A stretch of DNA of 64,000 bases from Sporobacter sp963663605 (GTDB lineage Bacteria > Bacillota > Clostridia > Oscillospirales > Oscillospiraceae): positions 434,001 to 498,000 of the forward strand of contig CAXXVF010000001.1 of NCBI GenBank assembly GCA_963663605.2. The letters are read 5' to 3'. Positions 40,750-49,520 of the stretch are shown piece after piece. How positions within the stretch are numbered: the stretch's first letter is position 1; each line of letters starts with the position of its first letter. The notes under the pieces are model-generated. The model was not told the DNA's origin and ran no database searches. It saw only the letters and a program-made list of their open reading frames with translations. The position numbers were made by a program, and so were the translations under genes.

Positions 40750-41814
40750 ATGAGTATTGATTTCACGGATGAACCAAAGATAAACAAAGGATCCGATGAG
40801 GAAGTTCTTCTGACGACGTCGTTTACCCGGGAAGACGACGGGGAAGGGGGACTGCGCCCCAAAACGCTCGCGGACTATACGGGACAGGAGAAAACCAAGA
40901 GCAATCTCGCTGTTTTTCTTGAAGGCGCGCGCCGCCGCGGCGAACCGCTTGACCATGTGCTGCTCCATGGACCGCCGGGGCTCGGCAAGACGACGCTTGC
41001 GGCCATCATCGCCAACGAAATGGGCGTGACGCTCCGGAAGACATCGGGGCCGGCCATCGAAAAGCCGAAAGACTTGGCGGCGCTTTTAACCAATCTCAAC
41101 GAAAACGATATATTGTTTATTGATGAGATCCACCGGATGAACCGCTCCATTGAGGAGATACTCTATCCGGCCATGGAGGATAAGCAGATCGACATCATCA
41201 TAGGACAGGGCCCGGCCGCTTCATCCATTTGCCTAGAACTTAAAGATTTTACGCTTATCGGGGCTACGACGCGTTCCGGTCAGCTATCGTCGCCCCTCAG
41301 AGACCGTTTTGGCATTGACCTGAAGCTGGAGCTTTACACGACGGCGGAGCTCACATGCATTATCGAACGCTCCGCCAGACTTCTGGGGATCCCGGCCGAA
41401 CCGGAAGGGGCGGAAGAGATCGCGTCGCGCAGCCGCGGTACCCCGCGTGTTGCCAACAGGCTCCTGCGCCGCGTTAGGGATTTCGCAGAGGTCATGGGCG
41501 ACGGTGTTATCACGCGCGCCCTGGCAGACGACGCGCTGATGCGATTGGAAATAGACCGCACCGGGCTTGACGCCATTGACCGCCGCCTGCTCATGAGCAT
41601 TATAAACAATTACGGCGGCGGGCCGGTGGGACTGGATACGATTGCCGCGACCATCAATGAGGAGCCCATTACGCTTGAGGACGTCTATGAACCGTTCTTG
41701 CTGCAGCAGGGCTTTCTGACACGGACGCCGCGCGGTCGTTGCGTTACAAAACAGGCATACGAACACCTGGGGATATCGTTTGCCGGGGACGGCCCCCAGC
41801 AGCTGAGTTTCTAG
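40750..41814 (+). CDS. ruvB: Holliday junction DNA helicase motor RuvB
   Basis: AAA+ branch-migration motor, 354 aa. Walker A LLHGPPGLGKTTLA (about 74-87), Walker B ILFIDEIHRM, sensor GATTRSGQLSSPLRDRFG, and a C-terminal winged helix ending TPRGR. It completes the ruvCAB operon, with GGAG before the ATG. Confidence 0.97.
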   Translation: MSIDFTDEPKINKGSDEEVLLTTSFTREDDGEGGLRPKTLADYTGQEKTKSNLAVFLEGARRRGEPLDHVLLHGPPGLGKTTLAAIIANEMGVTLRKTSGPAIEKPKDLAALLTNLNENDILFIDEIHRMNRSIEEILYPAMEDKQIDIIIGQGPAASSICLELKDFTLIGATTRSGQLSSPLRDRFGIDLKLELYTTAELTCIIERSARLLGIPAEPEGAEEIASRSRGTPRVANRLLRRVRDFAEVMGDGVITRALADDALMRLEIDRTGLDAIDRRLLMSIINNYGGGPVGLDTIAATINEEPITLEDVYEPFLLQQGFLTRTPRGRCVTKQAYEHLGISFAGDGPQQLSF

Positions 41815-41889
41815 CTGCGTGGGGAGACTGAAGCGACCTATCTATCCTCAAACCCTATCATGTAATATAAAAAGGAATGATCGTATTAA

Positions 41890-43236
41890 ATGGGAAAATA
41901 TTTTGGAACGGACGGCATACGCGGTGTTGCCAACGAGACGCTTGACGCGGAGCTGGCGTATAAGGTCGGCTGTGCGGCGGCGGCGGTCCTTCTGGAACAA
42001 AAGGGGATCAAACCGCTGATTCTGATCGGCAAGGACACCCGTATTTCTTCAGATATGCTGGAAGCGGCGCTTATTGCCGGGATCTGCTCCGGCGGGGCGG
42101 ACGTCCTGCCGCTGGGCGTGCTGCCGACGCCGGCGGTCGCGTACCTCACGATTAGGATGAAAGCCGGCATGGGCATCGTCATTTCGGCTTCCCACAATCC
42201 GTTCGAGCACAACGGCATCAAGATATTCGACCACAACGGGTTCAAGCTGTCGGATGCCCTGGAAGAGCGCGTCGAGCGGATGCTGGACGGGCGGGAATCC
42301 TGCGGGAAGAAGACGCATGAGCAGCTCGGTCGCGTGCGCTCCGACGACGGACGCGGCGCGGAGATGTATGTGGACTATCTGATAAATGCTGCCGAAACCG
42401 ATATCAAAGGCCTGCGTATCGTGGTCGACTGCGCCAACGGCGCCGCGTCCAAAACGGCTGCGCGGCTTTTTTCATCCTTTGAGCTGGATTTCGAGTTGCT
42501 GCACGACCATCCGAACGGGATCAACATCAACGACGGCTGCGGCTCAACGGACATTGAGCATTTGTGTTCTATCGTGAAGGCGGGCGGCTTCGATCTGGGG
42601 TTGGCCTTTGACGGTGACGCAGACCGCTGCCTGTGCGTTGATGAGCGCGGAGAGATCGTGGACGGCGACAAGATGATGGCGGTCATGGGCCGTCATATGA
42701 AAGAAATCGGCAGCCTTAAAAACAATACCGTCGTCGCGACCGTCATGTCGAATATCGGGTTTCACGAGTTTGCCGAAAAAAACGGTATCCAACTGATGTG
42801 CGCATCTGTCGGAGACCGGAATGTCCTGGAAATGATGCAAAAACACGGCTGCAATATAGGCGGGGAGCAGTCGGGGCACATCATTTTTCTCGACGACGCG
42901 ACGACCGGGGACGGGCAGCTGGCGGCCGTGAAATTCTTAAGCGTCGTAGCTTTATCCGGGGAAAAGGTTTCCCGGCTGGTTTCGGCCGTGCCGCAGTATC
43001 CGCAGGTTCTCAAGAACATTCCCGTGGCCGGCGGCAACGAGGCTAAAGAAGCCGTTATGGAATGCGCCGAACTGAAACGCGCCGTCCGGGAGGAAGAGCA
43101 AAAGCTGGGCGCAGGCAGGATCCTTATCCGGCCGTCCGGGACGGAAGCGCTCATCCGCGTCATGGTGGAAGCAAAAACAGAAAAAAAGGCGGTTGAAGTT
43201 GCCGACAGGCTGATCGAACTGATAAAATTACTGTAA
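41890..43236 (+). CDS. glmM: Phosphoglucosamine mutase
   Basis: Interconverts glucosamine-6-phosphate and glucosamine-1-phosphate for cell-wall precursors. The phosphorylated serine is S101 in ISASHNPFEHNGIK. The metal-binding loop is AFDGDADRCL, and the sugar-binding motif is GGEQSGHI. The C-terminal phosphate-binding segment is RPSGTEALIRVM. 448 aa, standard. Confidence 0.97.
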   Translation: MGKYFGTDGIRGVANETLDAELAYKVGCAAAAVLLEQKGIKPLILIGKDTRISSDMLEAALIAGICSGGADVLPLGVLPTPAVAYLTIRMKAGMGIVISASHNPFEHNGIKIFDHNGFKLSDALEERVERMLDGRESCGKKTHEQLGRVRSDDGRGAEMYVDYLINAAETDIKGLRIVVDCANGAASKTAARLFSSFELDFELLHDHPNGININDGCGSTDIEHLCSIVKAGGFDLGLAFDGDADRCLCVDERGEIVDGDKMMAVMGRHMKEIGSLKNNTVVATVMSNIGFHEFAEKNGIQLMCASVGDRNVLEMMQKHGCNIGGEQSGHIIFLDDATTGDGQLAAVKFLSVVALSGEKVSRLVSAVPQYPQVLKNIPVAGGNEAKEAVMECAELKRAVREEEQKLGAGRILIRPSGTEALIRVMVEAKTEKKAVEVADRLIELIKLL

Positions 43237-43240
43237 AACG

Positions 43241-43310
43241 GGTTAATATTAACTAAATATTAAAAATATTAATTAAAATACTTGACAATATTTACAACAG
43301 AACATATAAT
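43241..43310 (+). promoter_or_regulatory. Promoter of the sigma-H-like gene with upstream palindrome
   Basis: -35 TTGACA (43282-43287), 17-bp spacer, -10 TATAAT (43305-43310), both consensus. Directly upstream is an AT-rich region with a perfect palindrome GTTAATATTAAC (43241-43252) and related repeats, possibly a regulator site. Confidence 0.8.
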
Positions 43311-43349
43311 CTATGCTGCGTGAGTTTTATTTACATTTTTGGTATATTT

Positions 43350-43952
43350 ATGAGCGAATTTTACAATAACCGTGATGAACAGTTGTGGGTCAAGGCTTCC
43401 TCCGGGGACGCGGCGGCTGAAGAAGAACTGATCACAGAATACAGCCGACTCGTTAAAATCTGTTCCCGTCCGTATTTTTTAGCCGGCGGTGACAGCGAGG
43501 ACCTTATACAGGAAGGTTTGCTCGGGCTTTTATCGGCCGTCCGGCATTATGATCCGGAAAAAGATGTCAAGTTCAAAACATACGCAGAGTTTTGCATTAG
43601 AAGGCGATTGTACAGCGCAATAAAATCAGCTTCCAGATATAAACACATTCCGCTGAACGACTCCATATCGCTGGAATCTCCGGAGCTTGACGCAAATTTT
43701 ACCCAAGGCATGTTTTTTTTGCGCGATCCTGAAGAATTTGTTATAGCGAGAGAGCGCGTTAATGAAATAACAGATTGTCTGAACGGCTCTCTGTCCCAAT
43801 TCGAATCAAAAGTGCTGGGCTTATACTTAAACGGCATGTCCTATGAGGAGATGGCCGCTGAAGTAAATAAGCCCCAAAAGTCTGTGGACAATGCTATACA
43901 GAGGATCAGGAAAAAGCTTGCACATTTAGTTAAGTTAGGCGATAATCAGTGA
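43350..43952 (+). CDS. Sigma-70 family factor, SigH-like
   Basis: RNA polymerase sigma factor of 200 aa from ATG 43350. Region 2 includes EDLIQEGLLGLLSAVRHYDP and FKTYAEFCIRRRLYSAI. Region 4 includes LNGMSYEEMAAEVNKPQKSV. The overall form resembles sigma-H (Spo0H), the early-stationary and sporulation-initiation sigma factor, but equivalence is not certain. No ribosome binding site precedes ATG 43350. GTG 43320 is also in frame and lies at the predicted transcript start, so a leaderless start there is possible. Confidence 0.8.
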   Translation: MSEFYNNRDEQLWVKASSGDAAAEEELITEYSRLVKICSRPYFLAGGDSEDLIQEGLLGLLSAVRHYDPEKDVKFKTYAEFCIRRRLYSAIKSASRYKHIPLNDSISLESPELDANFTQGMFFLRDPEEFVIARERVNEITDCLNGSLSQFESKVLGLYLNGMSYEEMAAEVNKPQKSVDNAIQRIRKKLAHLVKLGDNQ

Positions 43953-44014
43953 AAGCTGAACGCAAATAAACAGCCCGTAGGGTAAGATTTTTTTGTCAAA
44001 AGAGAGGTTTCAAA

Positions 44015-44299
44015 ATGTACGAGGACAAAGTTCTAGTTTGTAAGGAATGCGGTAACGAGTTTGTTTTTACTGCAGGTGAACAGGAATTCTACGCCGAGCG
44101 TGGTTTCCAGAATGAACCGCAGCGCTGCAAACCCTGCCGCGACGCTCGGAAGAATGCAGCACGCGGCCCGAGAGAATACTTCACGGCTGTTTGCGCTGCA
44201 TGTGGGAATGAAGCACGCGTTCCGTTCGAACCGAAAACAGACAGGCCGGTTTACTGCAGCGAATGTTTTGCCAAGATCCGTGAGGCAAACAACACCTAA
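44015..44299 (+). CDS. Zinc-ribbon protein
   Basis: 94 aa with two CXXC pairs forming ribbon 1 (LVCKECGNEFVF and RCKPCRDAR) and two more forming ribbon 2 (AVCAACGNEARVPF and VYCSECFAK). It resembles the zinc-binding CxxC/treble-clef proteins common in Clostridia. AGAGAGG lies upstream. Function unknown. Confidence 0.8.
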   Translation: MYEDKVLVCKECGNEFVFTAGEQEFYAERGFQNEPQRCKPCRDARKNAARGPREYFTAVCAACGNEARVPFEPKTDRPVYCSECFAKIREANNT

Positions 44300-44337
44300 A
44301 CGTATCTGACTTAATAAAGTTGGATGGCGCCCTACAT

Positions 44338-44379
44338 GAGAGCTTAAGCTCTGCTGAAAATCGCAGAGCTTAAGCTCTC
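44338..44379 (+). terminator. Long hairpin after the zinc-ribbon gene
   Basis: A 17-bp perfect stem GAGAGCTTAAGCTCTGC / GCAGAGCTTAAGCTCTC with loop TGAAAATC, followed by ATACATTTATA. Confidence 0.7.
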
Positions 44380-44583
44380 ATACATTTATACTGCCGAACA
44401 TGACAAAAATAGAAAAATATAACATAACAGTAATAATACTGAACACAATGTTGAGTATAAAATGCTGTGCGCAGCAAAATGTGGTGAAATTGGCGCGGCC
44501 GAAACGAAATGTCAGTATTTTAGCGCCGCTTTTTCATCCGGACCGGTTAAAATGATACTGGCGACATTTTTCGCGCGTATCGG
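44380..44583. other. Gene-free stretch
   Basis: AT-rich; no gene or recognisable element seen apart from the promoter at its downstream end. Confidence 0.5.
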
Positions 44584-44612
44584 TTGAAAATATACGGAAT
44601 ATCAGATATAAT
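44584..44612 (+). promoter_or_regulatory. Promoter for the DUF1858 gene
   Basis: -35 TTGAAA (44584-44589), 17-bp spacer, -10 TATAAT (44607-44612). Confidence 0.8.
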
Positions 44613-44658
44613 ATTCATGCAGAATAAATTAAGCACGCATATTTTGGAGGTTTAAAAT

Positions 44659-44859
44659 ATGGCCCAAATTACAAAAGATACGATCATCTCAGATATCCTG
44701 AAGATCGCGCCGGACTCTGCGCCGCTGTTTTATTCCATCGGCATGCACTGCCTCGGCTGTGCGTTATCCAGCGGCGAGACGCTCGAAGAAGCCTGTCAGG
44801 TGCATGGCGTGGACTGCGATGCGTTTATGCAGCAGCTGCAGGAATATGTTAAAGAGTAA
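44659..44859 (+). CDS. DUF1858 domain protein
   Basis: 66 aa. The domain shows TIISDILKIAPDSAPLFYSIG and the CX2C redox pair HCLGCALSSGETLEEAC, as in small proteins associated with hybrid-cluster or redox enzymes. Exact role unknown. GGAGG lies 9 nt upstream. Own promoter and terminator. Confidence 0.88.
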   Translation: MAQITKDTIISDILKIAPDSAPLFYSIGMHCLGCALSSGETLEEACQVHGVDCDAFMQQLQEYVKE

Positions 44860-44873
44860 GTAAGCGGAAAACA

Positions 44874-44903
44874 AAAAGCGGGGGACGCGTTTCCCCCGCT
44901 TTT
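44874..44903 (+). terminator. Terminator after the DUF1858 gene
   Basis: Stem AAAGCGGGGGA / TCCCCCGCTTT with a short CGCGTT loop and T-run. Confidence 0.85.
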
Positions 44904-44944
44904 AGCTGTCGAAAAATACAGCCTGAGCTTTGGCGTGAGGGATC

Positions 44945-45637
44945 ATGAAAGAAATAAAACTGTCACAGCGGCTCGCCGCAGTCGCCGCCTGCGTCAATCG
45001 CGGGGATGCCGTAGCGGACATCGGGACCGACCACGGTTATATCCCGGTATGGCTCGCGCAAAACGATATTGCACGGCGGATCATAGCCGCAGATATAAAA
45101 AAAGGCCCGCTGGAACACGCCAAAGCGTCCGCAAACGCATACGGCGTTGCCGGGAAAATCGAATTTATTAAAACAGACGGCCTTGGGGGGCTCGGTTCGG
45201 AGGGGCTTGATACGGTGATTTTAGCCGGCATGGGCGGTGAGACGATGCTCGGCATACTGGGGCGCGCGCCCTGGACGCGCACTAACGGCGTACGGTGTGT
45301 CCTTCAGCCGCAGACCAAATGTGACGCGCTTGTATTTTGGCTTGCCTCTAACGGTTACGGCATCCGTGACGCGAAGCTTGTGCGGGATGACGGCCGGCTG
45401 TATATCGTGCTGCTCGCGCAGTCGGGTGAGATGCGTGAAACGCCGCTCCAGCTTTTAATGCGCAGGCACGACGCGCTTCTGCCGGACTATTTAAAACAGC
45501 TGATCGATAAAAACAGGCGCGCCGTCGAGGGGCTGAAAATATCCTCGGATGTCGACCCGGAAGAACTTAAAATACAAAACGACGCGTATGAAACGCTCGT
45601 GCGCCTAAAAAAGGAGACGGATCAATGGCCAAGGTAA
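44945..45637 (+). CDS. trmK: tRNA (adenine-22-N1)-methyltransferase TrmK
   Basis: Class I SAM methyltransferase that makes m1A22 in tRNA of Gram-positives; 230 aa. Motif I region VADIGTDHGYIPVWLA and catalytic motif ILAGMGGETML are distinctive for TrmK, with a C-terminal coiled region. It overlaps the nif3 gene by 13 bp, the conserved pair seen in Firmicutes. Confidence 0.93.
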   Translation: MKEIKLSQRLAAVAACVNRGDAVADIGTDHGYIPVWLAQNDIARRIIAADIKKGPLEHAKASANAYGVAGKIEFIKTDGLGGLGSEGLDTVILAGMGGETMLGILGRAPWTRTNGVRCVLQPQTKCDALVFWLASNGYGIRDAKLVRDDGRLYIVLLAQSGEMRETPLQLLMRRHDALLPDYLKQLIDKNRRAVEGLKISSDVDPEELKIQNDAYETLVRLKKETDQWPR

Positions 45638-46419
45638 AAGACATATACGATGCGCTGCGGGCATTTGCCCCGCCGGAACTCAAAATGGATTTCGACAACG
45701 TCGGTTTTCTAGTGGGCTTTAGTGAAAACGAAGTATCAAAAATAATCGTCAGCCTGGATATTACAGACGAGGTCGTTGCCGAGGCCGTGAAGGAAAAAGC
45801 GCAGCTGATCGTTTCGCACCATCCGCTGTTCTTTTCGCTTAAAAACGTGACGGACGATAACAGGACCGGGAGGAAGATCACTACGCTGCTATCAAATGGC
45901 ATGTCCGCCATTTGCATGCATACGAACCTGGATGCCGCGCAGGGCGGCGTCAACGACGCGCTGGCCTCGGCGGCGGGGCTGACACGGACGGCGCTGCTTT
46001 ACGATGATGTGTTTGACGCGCGCGGCACGGCCTTTTCGTACGGCCGCGTCGGATATCTGAAGGATCCCGTAAAACTCGCCGATTATCTTAAAACGCTCAA
46101 AACAAAGCTGGGTACGAACGGCCTGCGTTATCACGACGCCGGACGCGACGTGTACAAAATTGCTACGGTAGGCGGCAGCGGCGGCAGCGAGCTGGGGCAC
46201 GCCATAGCGCACGGCTGCGACACGTTTTTAACGGCCGATGTCAAGTACGATGTCTTTCTTGAAGCGAAGGAAATGGGACTCAATATCATCGACGGCGACC
46301 ATTTCTGCACGGAAAATGTCGTGACGCCCGTGCTGGCGGAACGTTTACGCGCCGGATTCCCGGAGCTTTCGGTCGTCATTTCAAAAGGCCACGGTCAGAC
46401 GGCGCGCTTCTTTATATAA
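45625..46419 (+). CDS. Nif3-like dinuclear metal centre protein
   Basis: 264-aa YqfO/Nif3 family protein that forms a hexameric ring with a two-metal site; the enzymatic role is uncertain (often assigned GTP cyclohydrolase I type 2 by similarity). Metal-binding motifs: VSHHPLFF, HTNLDAAQGGVND, and the C-terminal ENVVTPVLAERL. It lacks the inserted PII-like domain of the longer forms. Translationally coupled to trmK. Confidence 0.9.
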   Translation: MAKVKDIYDALRAFAPPELKMDFDNVGFLVGFSENEVSKIIVSLDITDEVVAEAVKEKAQLIVSHHPLFFSLKNVTDDNRTGRKITTLLSNGMSAICMHTNLDAAQGGVNDALASAAGLTRTALLYDDVFDARGTAFSYGRVGYLKDPVKLADYLKTLKTKLGTNGLRYHDAGRDVYKIATVGGSGGSELGHAIAHGCDTFLTADVKYDVFLEAKEMGLNIIDGDHFCTENVVTPVLAERLRAGFPELSVVISKGHGQTARFFI

Positions 46420-46426
46420 AAAAGTA

Positions 46427-46455
46427 TTGAAATCATGGTAATAAACCTGTAAAAT
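46427..46455 (+). promoter_or_regulatory. Promoter for panT-coaX
   Basis: -35 TTGAAA (46427-46432), 17-bp spacer, -10 TAAAAT (46450-46455). A roughly 100-nt leader follows, with a possible CCGG-type hairpin near 46460-46490. Confidence 0.65.
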
Positions 46456-46560
46456 GGGCACGGTTCCGGCGGACTGCACCGGTACTGAATATATATGCGC
46501 TGCATCTAAAATACTTATATAAGACGCGTTACTTAGAGCAGCAGCAAGGAGGAACAGAAT

Positions 46561-47166
46561 ATGAGTAAAGCAGCCATCAGCACAGGCAAGATGGTACGCA
46601 TGGCCGTACTTGTCGCGATCATTATCCTTATGTCGTTCACACCGCTTGGCTACCTGAAGATCGGTGTCATTGAAATCAGTTTTTTAATGATTCCAGTGGC
46701 GATTGCGGGTATTATTTTGGGGCCTGCCGCAGGCGCTTTTATGGGCGGGATATTCGGTTTAACGAGCTTTATCCAGTGCTTCGGTATGAGTCCTTTCGGC
46801 GCGGCGCTTCTGAACATCAATCCGATTTTCACATTTATACTCTGTATGATCCCGCGTATTCTGGCCGGTTGGCTGCCCGGGCTGATCTTCAAGGCGCTGA
46901 GCGGCTCCAAAGCCCTGAGAGTCACGGGAGCGTTTATCGCAAGCCTGTCGGCAGCTGTATTGAACACTGTGTTTTTTGTAGGCGGTCTGATCCTTATGTT
47001 TGGCAATACCGACTACATTAAGTCGTTCGGTGAGACTGCCTGGGATGTCGTCGTTCTGCTCGTCAGTACGAACGCGCTGATTGAAGCCATCGTCTGCACG
47101 GTCGTTGGCGGCGGTGTAGGCATTGCGCTTCTGCAGTTTCTGCCTGTTAAAGAGAAATCAAAATAA
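46561..47166 (+). CDS. panT: ECF transporter S component, pantothenate type
   Basis: 201-aa integral membrane protein with about six helices, the specificity subunit of an energy-coupling-factor vitamin transporter. The N-terminus has the A-rich motif contacting EcfT (KMVRMAVLVAIIILMS), and GIILGPAAGAFMGGIFGLTSF is typical of the family. Pantothenate specificity is inferred from linkage to coaX, the next gene. The shared EcfA/EcfT genes are not in the window. AAGGAGG precedes the ATG. Confidence 0.8.
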   Translation: MSKAAISTGKMVRMAVLVAIIILMSFTPLGYLKIGVIEISFLMIPVAIAGIILGPAAGAFMGGIFGLTSFIQCFGMSPFGAALLNINPIFTFILCMIPRILAGWLPGLIFKALSGSKALRVTGAFIASLSAAVLNTVFFVGGLILMFGNTDYIKSFGETAWDVVVLLVSTNALIEAIVCTVVGGGVGIALLQFLPVKEKSK

Positions 47167-47181
47167 AGGGGCCTTTTGCAC

Positions 47182-47955
47182 ATGCTTCTTGCCATTGACG
47201 TCGGCAACTCGAATATTGTCATCGGATGCATAGACGGCGGGGAAATCTCGCACGTTTTCCGAATGGTGACCGACATATCCAAGACGGAACACGAATACGC
47301 CGCAGGGATAAAAAGCATATTGGAATTCGACGGCTTCAACTGCAACGGTTTTGACGGGTCGATCATTTCGTCCGTCGTGCCGCCGCTCGTATACGTTTTG
47401 AAAAACGCGGTCAGAAAGATCACCGGCAAAAACGCGCTGGTTGTCGGCGCGGGCATCAAGACGGGGATGAACATACTCATCGACGATCCGGCTCAGCTCG
47501 GCAGCGACCTCGTCGCCGACGGCGTCGCGGTTATTTCGTCGTATAAACTTCCCGCCATCATTTTCGATATGGGTACCGCAACGACGATTTCCGTAATTGA
47601 TGAGAATGCCAACTTTATCGGCGGCGCGCTGTATCCGGGCGTGGCGCTGTCGATGAATGCGCTGTCGGGCAGCACCTCGCAGCTTCCGAGAGTGCCGGTC
47701 GAACCGCCGGAGAAAGTCGTCAGCGCAAACACGATTGATTGCATGAAGAGCGGCGCGATCTTCGGCACAGCGTCGATGGTCGACGGCATGATCGACCGCA
47801 TTGAGGAAGAGCTTGGAAAAAAGACAACCGTCGTTGCTACAGGCGGGTTGTCTCCGCGCATCGTCCAGTTCTGCCGGCACGAGATCATCCTCGATGAGAA
47901 CCTGCTGCTGCGCGGCCTCGGGCTCATCTATGAGAAGAACAACAGAAAGAAATAA
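47182..47955 (+). CDS. coaX: Pantothenate kinase, type III
   Basis: First enzyme of coenzyme A synthesis, 257 aa, not feedback-inhibited by CoA. Motifs: LLAIDVGNSNIVIGC (phosphate loop), NILIDDPAQLGSDLVADGVA, FDMGTATTISVID, GGALYPGVALSMNAL and VATGGLS. ATG 47182 is preferred to TTG 47176, which has a slightly closer ribosome binding site (AAGGGG). The neighbouring panT would supply its substrate. Confidence 0.95.
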   Translation: MLLAIDVGNSNIVIGCIDGGEISHVFRMVTDISKTEHEYAAGIKSILEFDGFNCNGFDGSIISSVVPPLVYVLKNAVRKITGKNALVVGAGIKTGMNILIDDPAQLGSDLVADGVAVISSYKLPAIIFDMGTATTISVIDENANFIGGALYPGVALSMNALSGSTSQLPRVPVEPPEKVVSANTIDCMKSGAIFGTASMVDGMIDRIEEELGKKTTVVATGGLSPRIVQFCRHEIILDENLLLRGLGLIYEKNNRKK

Positions 47956-47966
47956 GAGTTAAAGCC

Positions 47967-47996
47967 AAAAAGGACGCCGGGGGCGTCCTTTTTTTG
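47967..47996 (+). terminator. Terminator after coaX
   Basis: Perfect stem AAAAAGGACGCC / GGCGTCCTTTTT with loop GGG and a T-run. Confidence 0.9.
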
Positions 47997-48057
47997 TTTT
48001 TTTTCGCTATCCAAAGAGGGAGAAACGGTGACCCGGCAGGAATATCGTTATGGCATA

Positions 48058-49473
48058 TTACGCCTTGGCCACGTTTTTTCCGGCGATACGGCCAAAGACG
48101 ACGCATTCGGCGATGGCGTTGCCCCCTAGACGATTCTTGCCGTGTATGCCGCCGCACACCTCGCCCGCGGCATATAGTTTGGGTATCGGATTGCCGCTGA
48201 CGTCGAGCACCTGCGCGTTTGTATCGATCCGCAGGCCGCCCATGGTGTAATGGACGGAGGGCCACTGGGCAATCGCATAAAACGGTCCCTCGGTAAGCGC
48301 CGTCATCCGGCTTGTTACGGGACAGCCGAAGTCCGGGTCGATTCCCTGTCTTACGGCTTCGTTGTGCCGCGTCACTGTATTCACCAAAGCTTCGGCGGGG
48401 ATGGCTATCGCCGCCGCGAGTTCTAATATAGTATCAGCCCGGTAAATCCGGCCGGACGATACGCCTTGCTCAACCGCCTTGTTGTTTCTTCCCAGCATAT
48501 CGAAAACAGCGGCGTTTAGTATAGAATACGTGGGTTTTTTACAGCCGTTGACCTGCGCGTCCGAAACGACGTCGCGCCCCTCGAGCTCGTTAACGAAGCG
48601 CCGGCCGGCCTGATTGACATGAATCAGGCCGTAGCCGGGGCCGGAATAACAGTCAAGCGCGAATTGGTCGATCCCGCCGCCTACCGGCTCGGCGCATGGA
48701 AAGAGCTGTATGTGCTCCATATGGAGTACGTCCGCGCCGATATTCCGGGCATAACGGATCATCTCGCCCGTCGCGCCCTTGTGATTCGTACAGTTATAAG
48801 CCGTGCCGACGGCCGGCTGAAAAGATGCCCGCATTTTCTGGTCGTTGCCGAAACCGCCGGAGGCGACGACTACGCCGCGCCGCGCCGCGATCCTTCGTTC
48901 GCCGCCGTCCGACAGGACGTAAACGCCTTTTACAGGGCCCGTTCCGCCATCCCGGCAAAGCGCTGTGACGGTTGTGTTCAAACGGAGCGCTGCCCCCAAT
49001 GAAAGCGTATGTTCTTTTAAGACCTTCGCGAGATTACAGGCAGCGTGATGACTCCTGAAAGCGCTGTGCCCGCCGATCCTGTGAAGCTTTTCGCTGAAGA
49101 CCGCACCGGCGTCCAGAAGCAGGTCAAGTCCGGCCGGCGCTTCGCGTACCAGCACTTTGACAAGTTCCGGGTCGTTTAAATACCCGCCGCCTTTGAGCGT
49201 ATCCGCCATATGGCGTTCCGGGGAGTCGTCCCCGAGGTCCAACTTCTCACGGAGCTTAAGCCTGCTGTCCCAGCAGCAGTACCCGCCGCCGGCAATAACG
49301 GAATTTCCGCCGAAGTAGTTCATTTTTTCCAGGATTAAGACCTCAGCGCCCTGTTTGCGCGCCTCGGCCGCCGCCGACAGGCCGGCAAAGCCGGACCCGA
49401 TCACGATCACGTCGGTATGCGCGTCCCAATGCGGCGGCATATCGTATATTGAATGATGATTCAAATCAATCAT
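48058..49473 (-). CDS. FAD-dependent fumarate-reductase-like flavoprotein
   Basis: 471 aa, related to the soluble flavoprotein of flavocytochrome c fumarate reductases and ketosteroid dehydrogenases. The FAD Rossmann motif is VIVIGSGFAGLSAAAEA (about 23-39). Later parts are VVASGGFGND, the active-site region VHYTMGGLRID and the C-terminal FAD contact LYAAGEVCGGIHGKNRLGGN. There is no heme or FMN-binding domain and no signal peptide. The substrate is unknown. Start: ATG 49473 has GGGAG 7 nt upstream; a longer in-frame extension to 49617 crosses repeats and the promoter and is rejected. Confidence 0.85.
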   Translation of the reverse strand: MIDLNHHSIYDMPPHWDAHTDVIVIGSGFAGLSAAAEARKQGAEVLILEKMNYFGGNSVIAGGGYCCWDSRLKLREKLDLGDDSPERHMADTLKGGGYLNDPELVKVLVREAPAGLDLLLDAGAVFSEKLHRIGGHSAFRSHHAACNLAKVLKEHTLSLGAALRLNTTVTALCRDGGTGPVKGVYVLSDGGERRIAARRGVVVASGGFGNDQKMRASFQPAVGTAYNCTNHKGATGEMIRYARNIGADVLHMEHIQLFPCAEPVGGGIDQFALDCYSGPGYGLIHVNQAGRRFVNELEGRDVVSDAQVNGCKKPTYSILNAAVFDMLGRNNKAVEQGVSSGRIYRADTILELAAAIAIPAEALVNTVTRHNEAVRQGIDPDFGCPVTSRMTALTEGPFYAIAQWPSVHYTMGGLRIDTNAQVLDVSGNPIPKLYAAGEVCGGIHGKNRLGGNAIAECVVFGRIAGKNVAKA

Positions 49474-49501
49474 ATCATCGCTCCCATCATGTGTTGAAGC
49501 C

Positions 49502-49507
49502 ATTATA
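49502..49507 (-). promoter_or_regulatory. Extended -10 promoter for the flavoprotein
   Basis: On the - strand, TGT precedes a perfect TATAAT about 29 bp before the start codon. No good -35 at 17 bp. Confidence 0.5.
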
Positions 49508-49520
49508 ACATATTTCAACG

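Noticed and set aside
43241..43280. AT-rich region before the sigma-H-like gene as a replication origin
   Set aside because: No DnaA boxes (TTATCCACA-like) or dnaA/dnaN neighbours.
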